26,570 nucleotides of DNA from CAZILN01 sp964540005 (lineage in GTDB: Bacteria; Bacteroidota; Bacteroidia; Bacteroidales; SM23-62): contig CAZILN010000321.1 in NCBI GenBank assembly GCA_964540005.1, positions 1 through 26,570 on the forward strand, read 5' to 3'. The position numbers and the translations under genes were made by a program. The notes under the pieces are model-generated. The model was given only the letters and a program-made list of their open reading frames with translations. It did no database searches and was not told where the DNA came from. Position 1 is the stretch's first letter, and each line of letters begins with the position of its first letter. Shown piece after piece: positions 1 to 8,900 of this stretch.

Positions 1-159
1 ATCGATCTTGTTACTAAAATGTTTGTAGAAGGTTGCCTTGCTGACTTGTGCTTCCTGGCAAATCTCCTCTATGGTCACCCGTTTAATACCATGCTTCCAG
101 AAAAGCTTTCGGCCTGTCCTGATGATCTGGTTAAATTTCTCATTGTCAGTTGTATCCAT
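1..159 (-). CDS. TetR-family transcriptional regulator, N-terminal part (runs off window)
   Basis: The reverse strand reads 53 codons from an ATG at 157-159 to the window edge without a stop. The peptide has the classic TetR_N layout: an amphipathic first helix (FNQIIRTGRKLFWKHG), then a helix-turn-helix in which VTIEEICQEAQVSKATFYKHF matches the family pattern of 'T..IA..AGVS.GT.Y.HF' (two blocks, residues about 28-48). Only the DNA-binding part is present; the ligand domain lies outside, so the effector cannot be guessed from sequence. It is transcribed divergently from the pentonate cassette, with 225 bp between the two starts, an arrangement in which TetR repressors often control their neighbour. 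That role is inference. The family call itself is strong. Confidence 0.9.
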   Translation of the reverse strand, partial: MDTTDNEKFNQIIRTGRKLFWKHGIKRVTIEEICQEAQVSKATFYKHFSNKID

Positions 160-203
160 AGCTTAATTTCAAACGATTTAATAATCATTAAACGAATACG
201 GTA

Positions 204-235
204 CAAATATACAAAAAACGTTTATTCTTGTCAAT
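204..235 (-). promoter_or_regulatory. Putative Bacteroidota sigma-ABfr promoter for the TetR-type gene
   Basis: On the minus strand TATATTTG (204-211) is an exact match to the Bacteroidota -7 consensus TAnnTTTG. A TTG (232-234) lies 20 bp upstream, near the usual -33 position. The predicted transcript would start about 40 bp before the TetR ATG. The region is AT-rich, so a chance match is possible. Confidence 0.4.
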
Positions 236-290
236 ATGTTTTACAACCTGTTTTTTTATTCATTTCATTTTAATTAACTTGGTTCATTAC

Positions 291-310
291 ATTGATGTGA
301 ATTAATGTGA
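291..310. repeat. Abutting 10-bp direct repeats upstream of the dehydratase gene
   Basis: ATTGATGTGA (291-300) is followed directly by ATTAATGTGA (301-310), differing at one base. The pair lies about 75 bp before the chosen start of the dehydratase gene, inside the divergent regulator/cassette intergenic space. One helical turn between identical half-sites would suit an operator or activator site. This is only a positional argument. Confidence 0.3.
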
Positions 311-384
311 GATCACGGAAAGGAAATTAATAGTAAATGATAGCTGTAATTTATCAGCACATCCTTTACACTATATTAATACAC

Positions 385-2106
385 ATGAAAAAAAGAAAAC
401 AGTTGCGAAGTGCCGAGTGGTTTGGCAAGGATGATAAAATGGGTTTTGTACACCGGAGCTGGCTGCGAAACCAGGGGCATCCCGATCATATGTTCCGCAA
501 CCGTCCCGTAATCGGGATATGTAATACCTGGTCGGACCTGACACCCTGTAACGCACATCTGAGGGAGTTCGCTGAAATAGTGAAACGCGGTGTATATGAA
601 GCCGGGGGATTTCCACTGGAGTTCCCGGTCATGTCACTGGGTGAAACAATTATGAAACCAACTACCATGCTGCACCGAAACCTTGTCAGTATGGATGTTG
701 AGGAATCAATCAGGGCAAATCCCCTGGATGGGGTTGTGCTCCTGGCAGGCTGTGATAAAACCACAGCTTCAGTCATAATGGGGGCGGCCAGTGTCGGTTT
801 GCCAACTCTCATGGTGCCCGGCGGTCCGATGCTCAACGGCAAATGGAGGGGAAAGGATATTGGATCAGGTACCGCGACCTGGCAGTTATCTGAAGGAATG
901 AAGGCCGGGAAAATAAGCAGGGAGGACCTTGTTGAAGCCGAGAGCTGCATGTCAAGGAGTGCAGGCCATTGCATGACCATGGGCACCGCTTCGTCCCTGG
1001 ACTGCATGGTTGAGACTATGGGACTGACCCTCCCGGGTGCAGCAAGCATACCTGCTGTTGATTCGCGTAAAAAGGTAATGGCCCATCTTTCTGGGAACAG
1101 GATAGTAGAAATGGCCAGGGAGGATCTCAGGATATCTGACATACTTACCCGGGAATCATTCGAAAATGCCATAAAGGTAAATTCCGCCATAGGGGGATCC
1201 ACTAATATTATGATCCATATGCAGGCGATTGCCGGCCGGCTGGGTATTGAGCTGGAACTGGAAGATTTTGACCGCCTGGGCAGTGAGTTGCCCATGCTGG
1301 TAAATCTAATGCCTTCGGGTAAGTACTTAATGGAGGATTTTTATTATGCCGGCGGACTCCAGGTAGTCCTGGATGAATTAAGAGAGGAACTGCATACTGA
1401 TGCGCTGACGGTAAATGGTAAATCACTTGGTGAAAACTGTAAAGATGCTCCATGCTATAACAGGGAGGTTATTGCAACAAGAGAAAACCCTTTCCGGGAG
1501 AAGGCCGGGATAGCCGTATTGAAGGGAAATCTCTGCGAGAAGGGTGCTGTGATCAAGCCATCTGCCGCAACCGCATCCCTGATGCAGCACAGGGGCAGGG
1601 CGGTGGTTTTTGAGACCATAGAGGACTATCACTCACGCATCGATGATCCGGATCTCGACATAGATGAATCCTGTGTTATGGTATTGAAAAATGTCGGACC
1701 GGTAGGTTATCCGGGTATGCCGGAGGTTGGAAATATGGAATTGCCCGAAAAGCTTATAAGAAAGGGTGTGCAGGATATGGTCAGGATCTCGGATGGCAGA
1801 ATGAGCGGTACGGCATATGGAACCGTTGTACTTCATATCTCACCTGAATCTTCTGTGGGCGGGACCCTCGCCCTGGTGGAGGACGGAGATATGATAGAAC
1901 TGGATGTTGCGGGCAGGAGGCTCATCCTGGATGTGCCTGAGAGTGAACTGGACCGCAGAAGGGCCCGGTGGAAAGCTCCTGCACCGGGCACGGACCGAGG
2001 ATATGTTCATATGTATATCAATCATGTTGAGCAGGCAGACCAGGGTTGTGATTTTGATTTTCTGAAGGGATCATCCGGGGATTCGGTGTTGCGGGACTGC
2101 CATTGA
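385..2106 (+). CDS. IlvD/EDD-family sugar-acid (pentonate) dehydratase
   Basis: About 573 residues, the usual size for the family. It removes water from a sugar acid to give a 2-keto-3-deoxy acid. From the start at 385, three cysteines match the Fe-S ligands of IlvD/EDD enzymes: Cys46 in ICNTWSDLTPCNAHL, Cys123 in GCDKTTAS (whose Lys is the usual carbamylated Mg ligand) and Cys196 in AGHCMTMGTASS. GRMSGTAYGTVVLHISPE near the C-terminus carries the expected catalytic serine. The frame also allows an ATG at 337, but the extra 16 residues are hydrophobic and unlike the family, so 385 is preferred. The WFGKDD..GFVHRSW opening and the neighbours (FAH-fold dehydratase, semialdehyde dehydrogenase) point to D-xylonate, D-arabinonate or L-arabinonate rather than dihydroxyisovalerate. 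The exact stereochemistry cannot be read from sequence. Confidence 0.9.
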   Translation: MKKRKQLRSAEWFGKDDKMGFVHRSWLRNQGHPDHMFRNRPVIGICNTWSDLTPCNAHLREFAEIVKRGVYEAGGFPLEFPVMSLGETIMKPTTMLHRNLVSMDVEESIRANPLDGVVLLAGCDKTTASVIMGAASVGLPTLMVPGGPMLNGKWRGKDIGSGTATWQLSEGMKAGKISREDLVEAESCMSRSAGHCMTMGTASSLDCMVETMGLTLPGAASIPAVDSRKKVMAHLSGNRIVEMAREDLRISDILTRESFENAIKVNSAIGGSTNIMIHMQAIAGRLGIELELEDFDRLGSELPMLVNLMPSGKYLMEDFYYAGGLQVVLDELREELHTDALTVNGKSLGENCKDAPCYNREVIATRENPFREKAGIAVLKGNLCEKGAVIKPSAATASLMQHRGRAVVFETIEDYHSRIDDPDLDIDESCVMVLKNVGPVGYPGMPEVGNMELPEKLIRKGVQDMVRISDGRMSGTAYGTVVLHISPESSVGGTLALVEDGDMIELDVAGRRLILDVPESELDRRRARWKAPAPGTDRGYVHMYINHVEQADQGCDFDFLKGSSGDSVLRDCH

Positions 2107-2120
2107 TCCACCTTATACAG

Positions 2121-2158
2121 CATTTTCATATGCATATCTAACATTTTCATATGTATAT
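2121..2158. repeat. 21-bp tandem duplication across the permease start
   Basis: CATTTTCATATGCATAT (2121-2137) recurs as CATTTTCATATGTATAT (2142-2158), a 21-bp period with one change. The second copy holds the ATG of the permease (2151). The first copy holds an ATG at 2130 that reaches a stop after three codons. The duplication therefore doubles the translation start region. Confidence 0.7.
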
Positions 2159-3485
2159 AATTATTCTCATCCTGCTCTGTATTGTATTCATCGTTGTATC
2201 AACCACGAGGTTTAAGCTTCATCCCTTCCTTGCACTGATTGCTGCGGCCCTGTTTTTCGGATTGTTCTCCGGCATGCCCCTCGAAAGCATCGTCCAATCC
2301 ATTAATGAGGGGTTTGGAGGGACCATCGGGAACATCGGGATCATTATACTGGTCGGGATCATTATCGGGACTTTCCTGGAAAATTCGGGGGGAGCCTATG
2401 CAATGGCGGATGTAGTGCTGAGGCTTGTCGGACAAAAGCGTATCCATTCAGCCATGGCGATAATCGGTTATATCATATCAATACCTGTATTTGCAGACAG
2501 CGGATTTATAATTCTGACCCCCCTGAATAAAGCACTTACTAAAAAGGCAGGCCTGTCACTGGCCGGCACTGCCATTGCCCTGGCGCTGGGTTTAACGGCA
2601 ACCCATACCATGGTGCCGCCGACACCCGGACCCATAGCTGCAGCAGGGATCCTGCAGGCAGATGTCGGCCTGGTGATTTTGCTGGGATTGGCCGTTAGTA
2701 TCCCGGCACTGGTCATAACCATCTATATTGCCAGGAAGATGGCCTCAAGAGTTGACATTGATCCAAACCCTGATCTTTCCGAAGAGCAGGTTTCAACGAT
2801 AACAAAAGAAGCGCCCTCTGCCATCAAATCTTTTCTGCCTATCCTCATCCCACTGATCCTGATTGTACTGAAATCAGTCGCTGATTTTCCAACGGAACCC
2901 TTTGGATCCGGACAGTTCAAAATAATTATAAGTTTCATAGGAAACCCGGTCATTGCCTTATTACTCGGGATGTTGCTGGCCTTTACCCTGCCAAAGAAAC
3001 TGGATAAAAAGATGTTGTCGGCAACAGGATGGGTAGGTACAGCCCTTAAAAATGCAGCTATAATAATTCTGATTACTGGGGCAGGGGGGGCTTTCGGGAA
3101 GGTTCTCCAGCATTCTGATCTGGGTCCCTTACTGGAGGAATCCATTAAAGGGTCCGGCCTGGGACTCTGGCTGCCTTTCCTGGTTGCTGCCGCCCTGAAA
3201 TCGGCACAGGGTTCCGGTACCGTGGCCATCATTACCACGGCATCTATAATGTTTCCGTTGCTGGATTATATCGGCCTTGACAGCGAGCTCTCAAGGGCAT
3301 TGGTTGTTGTGGCTATCGGGGCTGGCGCCAACGTGACTTCACATGCCAATGACAGTTTTTTCTGGGTAGTAACACAAATGAGTAACATGAAGGTACATCA
3401 TGGTTATAAGCTATTAAGCGGAGGTATGGTCATCCTCGGATTTCTGTCCATGATCTTCATCTCTGTCATCAACATATTCGTATAA
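2151..3485 (+). CDS. GntP-family sugar-acid (gluconate/pentonate-type) permease
   Basis: A 444-residue, strongly hydrophobic inner-membrane protein with around a dozen membrane segments. GntP family marks are visible: the first helix followed by F.LHPFLALI, a G.GGTIGNIGIIILVGIIIG block near residue 60, the PVFADSGFIIL loop near 120, ATHTMVPPTPGPIAAA near 160, and an ALKSAQGSGTVAIITTA block near 345. GntP proteins are proton symporters for gluconate and related sugar acids. The position 44 bp after the dehydratase and directly before the FAH-type enzyme argues that it imports the pentonate used by the cassette. The start lies inside a short tandem duplication. Family call is firm; the substrate is inferred from context. 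Confidence 0.92.
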   Translation: MYIIILILLCIVFIVVSTTRFKLHPFLALIAAALFFGLFSGMPLESIVQSINEGFGGTIGNIGIIILVGIIIGTFLENSGGAYAMADVVLRLVGQKRIHSAMAIIGYIISIPVFADSGFIILTPLNKALTKKAGLSLAGTAIALALGLTATHTMVPPTPGPIAAAGILQADVGLVILLGLAVSIPALVITIYIARKMASRVDIDPNPDLSEEQVSTITKEAPSAIKSFLPILIPLILIVLKSVADFPTEPFGSGQFKIIISFIGNPVIALLLGMLLAFTLPKKLDKKMLSATGWVGTALKNAAIIILITGAGGAFGKVLQHSDLGPLLEESIKGSGLGLWLPFLVAAALKSAQGSGTVAIITTASIMFPLLDYIGLDSELSRALVVVAIGAGANVTSHANDSFFWVVTQMSNMKVHHGYKLLSGGMVILGFLSMIFISVINIFV

Positions 3486-3510
3486 CCATCAAGATTTATA
3501 AATTTGGCCT

Positions 3511-4344
3511 GTGAAAATCTACAAAACAACAAAAGGCATACTGGTTGAGAAGGATGCTTCTTTCTACCTGCTGAAATTCCGATGGGATGAATTTATAAAC
3601 AGGGATGATCTGTACTCCTATGCCGCGGACCGGGTCAGCCGGACCAGCCCTGTCACCAACGGGGAGGATATTCTTAAGAACGAGCTGCTGCCTCCAATTG
3701 GCAGACAGGAGATCTGGGCGGCCGGCGTCACCTATCTGAGAAGCAGGGAAGCACGCATGGAGGAAGCACAGGATGCCGGCGGCGGTGATTTCTATGACAG
3801 GGTATACCATGCCGAAAGGCCCGAGATATTCTTTAAATCAAATCCTATGCGAGCTGTAGGTTCAGGTGATAATATAAGGATCAGGAAGGATTCCACCTGG
3901 AATGTACCTGAGCCTGAACTGACCCTCCTGGTAAGCTCGAATGCAAAAATTATCGGATATACAGCAGGTAATGATATGAGTTCCCGGGACATTGAAGGTG
4001 AAAATCCTTTATACCTGCCCCAGGCCAAGACCTATGACGGATCGGCAGCTGTTGGTCCGGGCATCTTTGTCCCCGAAAAAAGCTTACCCTCTGATTCAGA
4101 GATCAGAATAGAGATCATACGGACAGATCAGAGGATCTTCTCAGGCGAAATACCTGTAAGTCAAATGAAGAGAAAGCATACGGAACTGGTGGAGTATTTA
4201 TTCCGGGAGACCAGTTTCCCTTACGGATGTTTGCTGATGACAGGCACCGGTATTGTCCCGCCCGATGATTTCACACTCTGCAAAGGCGATGAGATAAGGA
4301 TTACCATCGATCATATCGGGACGCTTGTAAATTACGTTGGTTAA
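3511..4344 (+). CDS. Fumarylacetoacetase (FAH)-fold 2-keto-3-deoxy-pentonate dehydratase
   Basis: 277 residues with a GTG start 25 bp after the permease stop. The protein has the FAH-family metal site: Glu134 and Glu136 in VPEPELTLLV, then GYTAGNDMSSRDIEGENP with the conserved Asp, and AKTYDGSAAVGPGIF with the conserved Lys. In XylX of the Weimberg pathway and in archaeal 2-keto-3-deoxy-D-arabinonate dehydratase this fold removes water and gives 2,5-dioxopentanoate (2-oxoglutarate semialdehyde). The gene lies between a sugar-acid dehydratase/permease pair and a semialdehyde dehydrogenase, exactly where that activity is needed. Other FAH activities (acylpyruvate hydrolase, isomerase) exist, so the role relies on context. 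Confidence 0.85.
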   Translation: MKIYKTTKGILVEKDASFYLLKFRWDEFINRDDLYSYAADRVSRTSPVTNGEDILKNELLPPIGRQEIWAAGVTYLRSREARMEEAQDAGGGDFYDRVYHAERPEIFFKSNPMRAVGSGDNIRIRKDSTWNVPEPELTLLVSSNAKIIGYTAGNDMSSRDIEGENPLYLPQAKTYDGSAAVGPGIFVPEKSLPSDSEIRIEIIRTDQRIFSGEIPVSQMKRKHTELVEYLFRETSFPYGCLLMTGTGIVPPDDFTLCKGDEIRITIDHIGTLVNYVG

Positions 4345-4389
4345 GAAATGATTATAGAAAGATATAAGTAGTAATTAAATCTTAAAAGA

Positions 4390-5985
4390 ATGAAGCTAAG
4401 CGGATTGAATATACTGGGTTCCCGTAGTTCAGGCAGGGGACAAACAACCTTCAGGGCCCTGAATCCTGCAACAGGCAGGGAACTGGATACCGGGTTCATT
4501 GAAGCAACTGCCGGGGAGATTGATGAAGCAGTCAATTTGGCCACCGGGGCATTTGATGCATTCAGGGAAAGATCGTACATGGAAAGGGCATCCTTGCTCG
4601 AGGCCGTTGCTGAAGAAATTCTGGAAACCGGGGATGCACTCATTGAGCGGTGTATGAAGGAAACGGCATTACCGGAGGCCCGTCTTACAGGTGAAAGGAT
4701 GCGTACGGTCAACCAGCTGAAATTATTTGCTTCAGTGCTTGAACAGGGTACCTGGCTGGATGCCAGGATAGACACAGCTAATCCCGACAGGCAGCCGGCA
4801 CCCAAGCCCGATATTCGACAAATGCAGATGGCCCTGGGACCTGTTGGTATTTTCGGGGCGAGCAATTTTCCCCTTGCATTTTCTGTGGCAGGAGGTGATA
4901 CCGTTTCCGCCCTGGCTGCAGGCTGTCCGGTTATCGTTAAGGCACATCCCCTGCATCCCGGCACTTCTGAAATAGTAGCATTAGCCATCATTCGTGCCAT
5001 ACAGAAGTGTGATATGCCGGATGGAATATTTTCAATGATACATGGAGCATCCAATGAAGTAGGTATGGCCCTGGTAAAGCATCCGGGGATCACAGCCATA
5101 GGATTTACAGGATCATTCAGGGGAGGGAAGGCTATTTTTGATGCGGCTGCAGCCAGGGATATTCCGATCCCCGTATTTGCCGAGATGGGGAGTGTGAATC
5201 CGGTTTTTATATTGCCGGGAGCCTTAAAGGAAAGGGGGGTAAGTATTGCCCGGGGTATGCTGCAGTCCTATACCATGGGAACAGGACAGTTCTGTACTAA
5301 TCCGGGATTGATCATTTCAAATACATCTGAAGATGCAGATAAGTTTACAAGGAAGCTGGGGGAATTATCCGGCGAATCTGCTTCAGGCACTATGCTGTCA
5401 GAGGGAATTAAATCAAACTTTATGGAGGGCGTAGACAGGCTGAACAGTTATGAAGGAGTAAGCCAGGTTGCCTCCGGGAAAGATACCCAGGAAGGGAACA
5501 GGGCGCAGGCCAAAGTATTTAAGACTACCGGTGAGGTATTTATAAAGAACCCGGGACTGGCAGATGAGGTCTTCGGTCCGTCTACTACCACTGTGAGTAC
5601 TTCAGACAAGCAGGAAATGATCAGCATAGCAAGGAAAATGAATGGTCACCTGACCGCCACCATTCATGGCAGCGAACAGGACCTGGAGGAGTACCATGAG
5701 CTGGTCAGCGTACTGGAGAAAAAGGTAGGAAGGTTGATCTTTAACGGTTATCCAACCGGTGTGGAAGTATGTCATTCCATGGTCCATGGCGGTCCCTTCC
5801 CGGCAACGACAGCATCCCAGTCGACTTCAGTAGGGACAGCAGCCATCAGAAGATTCTCAAGGCCTGTATGTTACCAGGATTTTCCACAAGCAGCACTTCC
5901 GGATGTTCTTAAGGATAAAAATCCGCTGGGAATCTGGCGAATGGTAAACGGGGAGATGAGCCGCGATCCTGTCCCGGGGAGATGA
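4390..5985 (+). CDS. 2-oxoglutarate-semialdehyde (2,5-dioxovalerate) dehydrogenase, NAD(P)-dependent
   Basis: A 531-residue aldehyde dehydrogenase. The catalytic set is complete: Asn159 in GASNFPLAF, Glu265 in VFAEMGSVNPVF and nucleophile Cys302 in GQFCTNPGL; the cofactor region has GFTGSFRGGKAIF. The GxFPLAFSVAGGDTVSALAAGCPVI-type stretch (split here as FPLAFSVAGGD and TVSALAAGCPV) and the NGYPTGVEVCHSMVHGGP region near the C-terminus are typical of the ketoglutarate-semialdehyde dehydrogenase branch. It would oxidise 2,5-dioxopentanoate to 2-oxoglutarate, finishing the cassette. The C-terminus is altered by a 26-bp tandem duplication: it ends SRDPVPGR, while collapsing one copy gives SRDPVIP and a stop at 6006-6008. 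The altered tail lies beyond the catalytic core, so activity is probably kept. Confidence 0.92.
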   Translation: MKLSGLNILGSRSSGRGQTTFRALNPATGRELDTGFIEATAGEIDEAVNLATGAFDAFRERSYMERASLLEAVAEEILETGDALIERCMKETALPEARLTGERMRTVNQLKLFASVLEQGTWLDARIDTANPDRQPAPKPDIRQMQMALGPVGIFGASNFPLAFSVAGGDTVSALAAGCPVIVKAHPLHPGTSEIVALAIIRAIQKCDMPDGIFSMIHGASNEVGMALVKHPGITAIGFTGSFRGGKAIFDAAAARDIPIPVFAEMGSVNPVFILPGALKERGVSIARGMLQSYTMGTGQFCTNPGLIISNTSEDADKFTRKLGELSGESASGTMLSEGIKSNFMEGVDRLNSYEGVSQVASGKDTQEGNRAQAKVFKTTGEVFIKNPGLADEVFGPSTTTVSTSDKQEMISIARKMNGHLTATIHGSEQDLEEYHELVSVLEKKVGRLIFNGYPTGVEVCHSMVHGGPFPATTASQSTSVGTAAIRRFSRPVCYQDFPQAALPDVLKDKNPLGIWRMVNGEMSRDPVPGR

Positions 5986-5998
5986 GCCGCGATCCTGT
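5950..5998. repeat. 26-bp-period tandem duplication at a convergent gene end
   Basis: The 23-bp word starting GGGGAGATGAGCCGC occurs perfectly at 5950-5972 and again at 5976-5998. The plus-strand semialdehyde dehydrogenase now stops inside the second copy (5983-5985). The stop codon of the convergent CotH gene (5998-6000) begins at the edge of the second copy. Perfect identity indicates a recent event or an assembly duplication. Confidence 0.85.
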
Positions 5999-8900
5999 TA
6001 TTCCCTGATGAGCCTGAAAGATCTCTGTTCTTTGCTGTTTCTTACCTGCAGTATGTATATACCTGACGGAACCTCCGACAGGCCTATGGTGATCTCCTCT
6101 CCGGATTCCCTCACGGCAAATTCATCAGTCATTATGGTCCGGCCGGTCAGATCAAACAATGCAATTTCAAATCTGTCAGCAGATATCCCGATTTGTCCCG
6201 TCCACCTTACCCGGATAAAGTCTCCTGCAGGATTCGGGTAAACTGCAAGTACGGAATATTCATTATCTGCTATATGGACCGTTGATTTAATGTTGTTGTA
6301 CCCGGGGGTATATTCATTCATTTTTTCCCAGTTTGAGTCCCCATCGGGGTATCTGCCATAGGACAGGTTCCGGGTCTGATCCGGGAACCTTACGGTATCA
6401 ATCCAGTGAAATACAGAACCCAGGTAAGTAGAAAGGCCGATTTCTTCTCCTCCTGCATTCAGTCTGAATCCCAGGTGAAGAGGTCCCTTCTGGGGATTTC
6501 CGTCAGCAAAAAGTACGATAAATCCCCCGGCCTGCATGGTAGTGTTTTCCGGAGAATAATAGGGCATCTGCCATTTTAGCGGGTCCTTCAGGTCATCAGT
6601 AAGGAAGTGTCCGGCAATATTTACATCCTCCGGTCCCATATTGATAATTTCGATCCAGTCCACTGTATCGCCGTACTCATCCGTAAAAGCATCCAGGTTG
6701 CTGGCCATGAATTCATTGATCCTCAGAGAAGGTAATTCTTCCCTGGCTTCATATATAGCCCTGATATTCATTCCTTGCTCCAATTCAAAATACAGGTTTG
6801 ATTCTTCATAATATACCGTTTCACCTGTTTGATAATAGATCCCTGACAATTCCAGGTCAAAGCTGATATCAGAGCTGGTACCGCTGGATTGATGAACTTC
6901 CACGGCAATGGTATTCTTACCGGCCGGCAATTCAACCGGATCAGTAATATAATCTAAATATGCGTTTTCAGCATCGCCCCCGACATAGTTAATTGACGGG
7001 GTTTCAAACGCCACGGGTCCCTCAGGCATATTGACACGCAGCACTTCCTCCCCGTTAATATATACCACAGCCCCGTCATCCAGCATCATTCTGATCCTGA
7101 AATTATCATACTGAACCGGTTCATCAATCACGAAGCTTTTTCTGAAATAGCTGGAAATGTATTTATTATCCGGGTCCGGACCAAAGTCCAGGAGGGTTGC
7201 TTCCGATCCGTCGCCATAACCTAATTCACCCATCCCGCTATCCCACGTGGAATCATTAAAATCCGGCTGGCACCAGTCTTCCCCCGGGAACCACCCCTCA
7301 TCCCAGTAATACCATACAGATTGCCGGGGTAATACTTGCTCTTCACCTGATTCCACAGTTGTGACCTCCCAATTCAGGAATTTATACCCGGGTCCGGGGT
7401 AAGATCTTATATTAACCGGGTACCCCGAGAAAAACCCGCCGTCCATTCCTGTTTCCGGGACAACAAAATCATTGACAATGATAGTTCCTGCAGTATCAGG
7501 AGCCAGAACAAAAGGCAAAACGGTACCCAGGTCGAAAAAGCGCCTCATGTTCTCCCTGACATATGCAGGACGCTGGCGTGCGAATTCTCTTATTTCTTCT
7601 ACACTTCCTTCCCATCCTTCAAGGCTCCAGGGGGACTGCCATCTTTCTATATGGGCGGGCATGATGTGTGCAATCCTGGAATACAGCGAGTCTATTACCC
7701 CGATCACGTTCTGCGGCTGCAGGGTTGTATTCAGGCGCATGATATACCGGGTGATGAATTTATCCCTGTACTCCTGGTTTTCAATTAATTTCCTGGGAAG
7801 GAAGGTTGCCCATTCCGGATTGGGCCAGTCCGGGCCCTCTTCGAGTGTTACAAATGAAAACATGTCAATGGAGGGGTCAAATTCGTACAAACCCATGGTG
7901 AAATCCGTATCATAAAGCACCCAGCGCCATTTCCCGCCTTCTGCCCTGTGCCTCCAGTATTTCTGGTTGTTACCCGGCCAGTCCCGGTTTGCAAAGAACA
8001 TTTCCGTGATCATATAATCGATGTAGGCATCAATATCGATCTGTGAGGACACATAATCATAGACAGGCGCTGAAGTCATATCGTGGGTTCCTATGTAATC
8101 AAGCAATTCATCGAATCCTTCACGCGAACCGCTCATTACCCCCCAGCTGCTTTTAAGCAGGTCGACTTCGTCTGCCGGGACGTCAAAATTGGATGCAACG
8201 TAATGCTCGTTAATACGCTCACGCAGGTTATAAAGTCCCCAGAACTCGCCATTTACGTATAATTGCACCGGCTCATATGCCTGGCCCCAGCATTGCATGG
8301 GTCCTTTTACCGTAGCCTGGATTGCTGCATCCCGGATCATGGTGTACCAGCTATCATTCCCTGAATTCCTGAATATCAGGCTTTTAAACCAATCAAGGTC
8401 TTTTTCCTTAAAGAAGGGGTACTCTATTTCATTGGGCCCGTAGCAGGAGCGGGCAAAAAAGACGAATGATTTATTCGGCGCCCCCCTGCTGCAACCTCCA
8501 TGGATTTTTAATCCACCGTCTATCTGCAATTCCCTCCGGCCCTGACCGGCCATATACTCCATACTGACCGGCCGTTCCCAGTCCTGGTTAAAGTTCTTGG
8601 GTTCCTCACTGCAATAGCCGGTGACGCCGTTCAGGCCATCAGTGTAAATTCCCGTCCAGTCGTCCCATAGGTTGGCCGGTTCGGTAACCAGTGAAAAAAC
8701 AGGTAAATCAGACTGGGTATTCAGGATATAGGTGGCTGTCTCGGTCCATCCGGACTGGTAGCCTTCAGCCCAGATTTTTGACCTGATCACGGTACTGGTT
8801 TCCAGGGTAAGTTCACCCTGGTAGAGCTCTGAGTTCTCATCCGGCTCAGATCCGTCCAGGGTATACCGGATCAAAGCGTCAGCATACCGGCAGCTGAGGT

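Noticed and set aside
486..1295. 269-codon open frame antisense to the dehydratase gene
   Set aside because: It lies wholly opposite a well-conserved enzyme, has no family features and reflects codon bias of the real gene.
4341..5099. 252-codon open frame antisense to the semialdehyde dehydrogenase
   Set aside because: Low-complexity Ser/Ala-rich product with no domain; shadow of the catalytic gene on the other strand.
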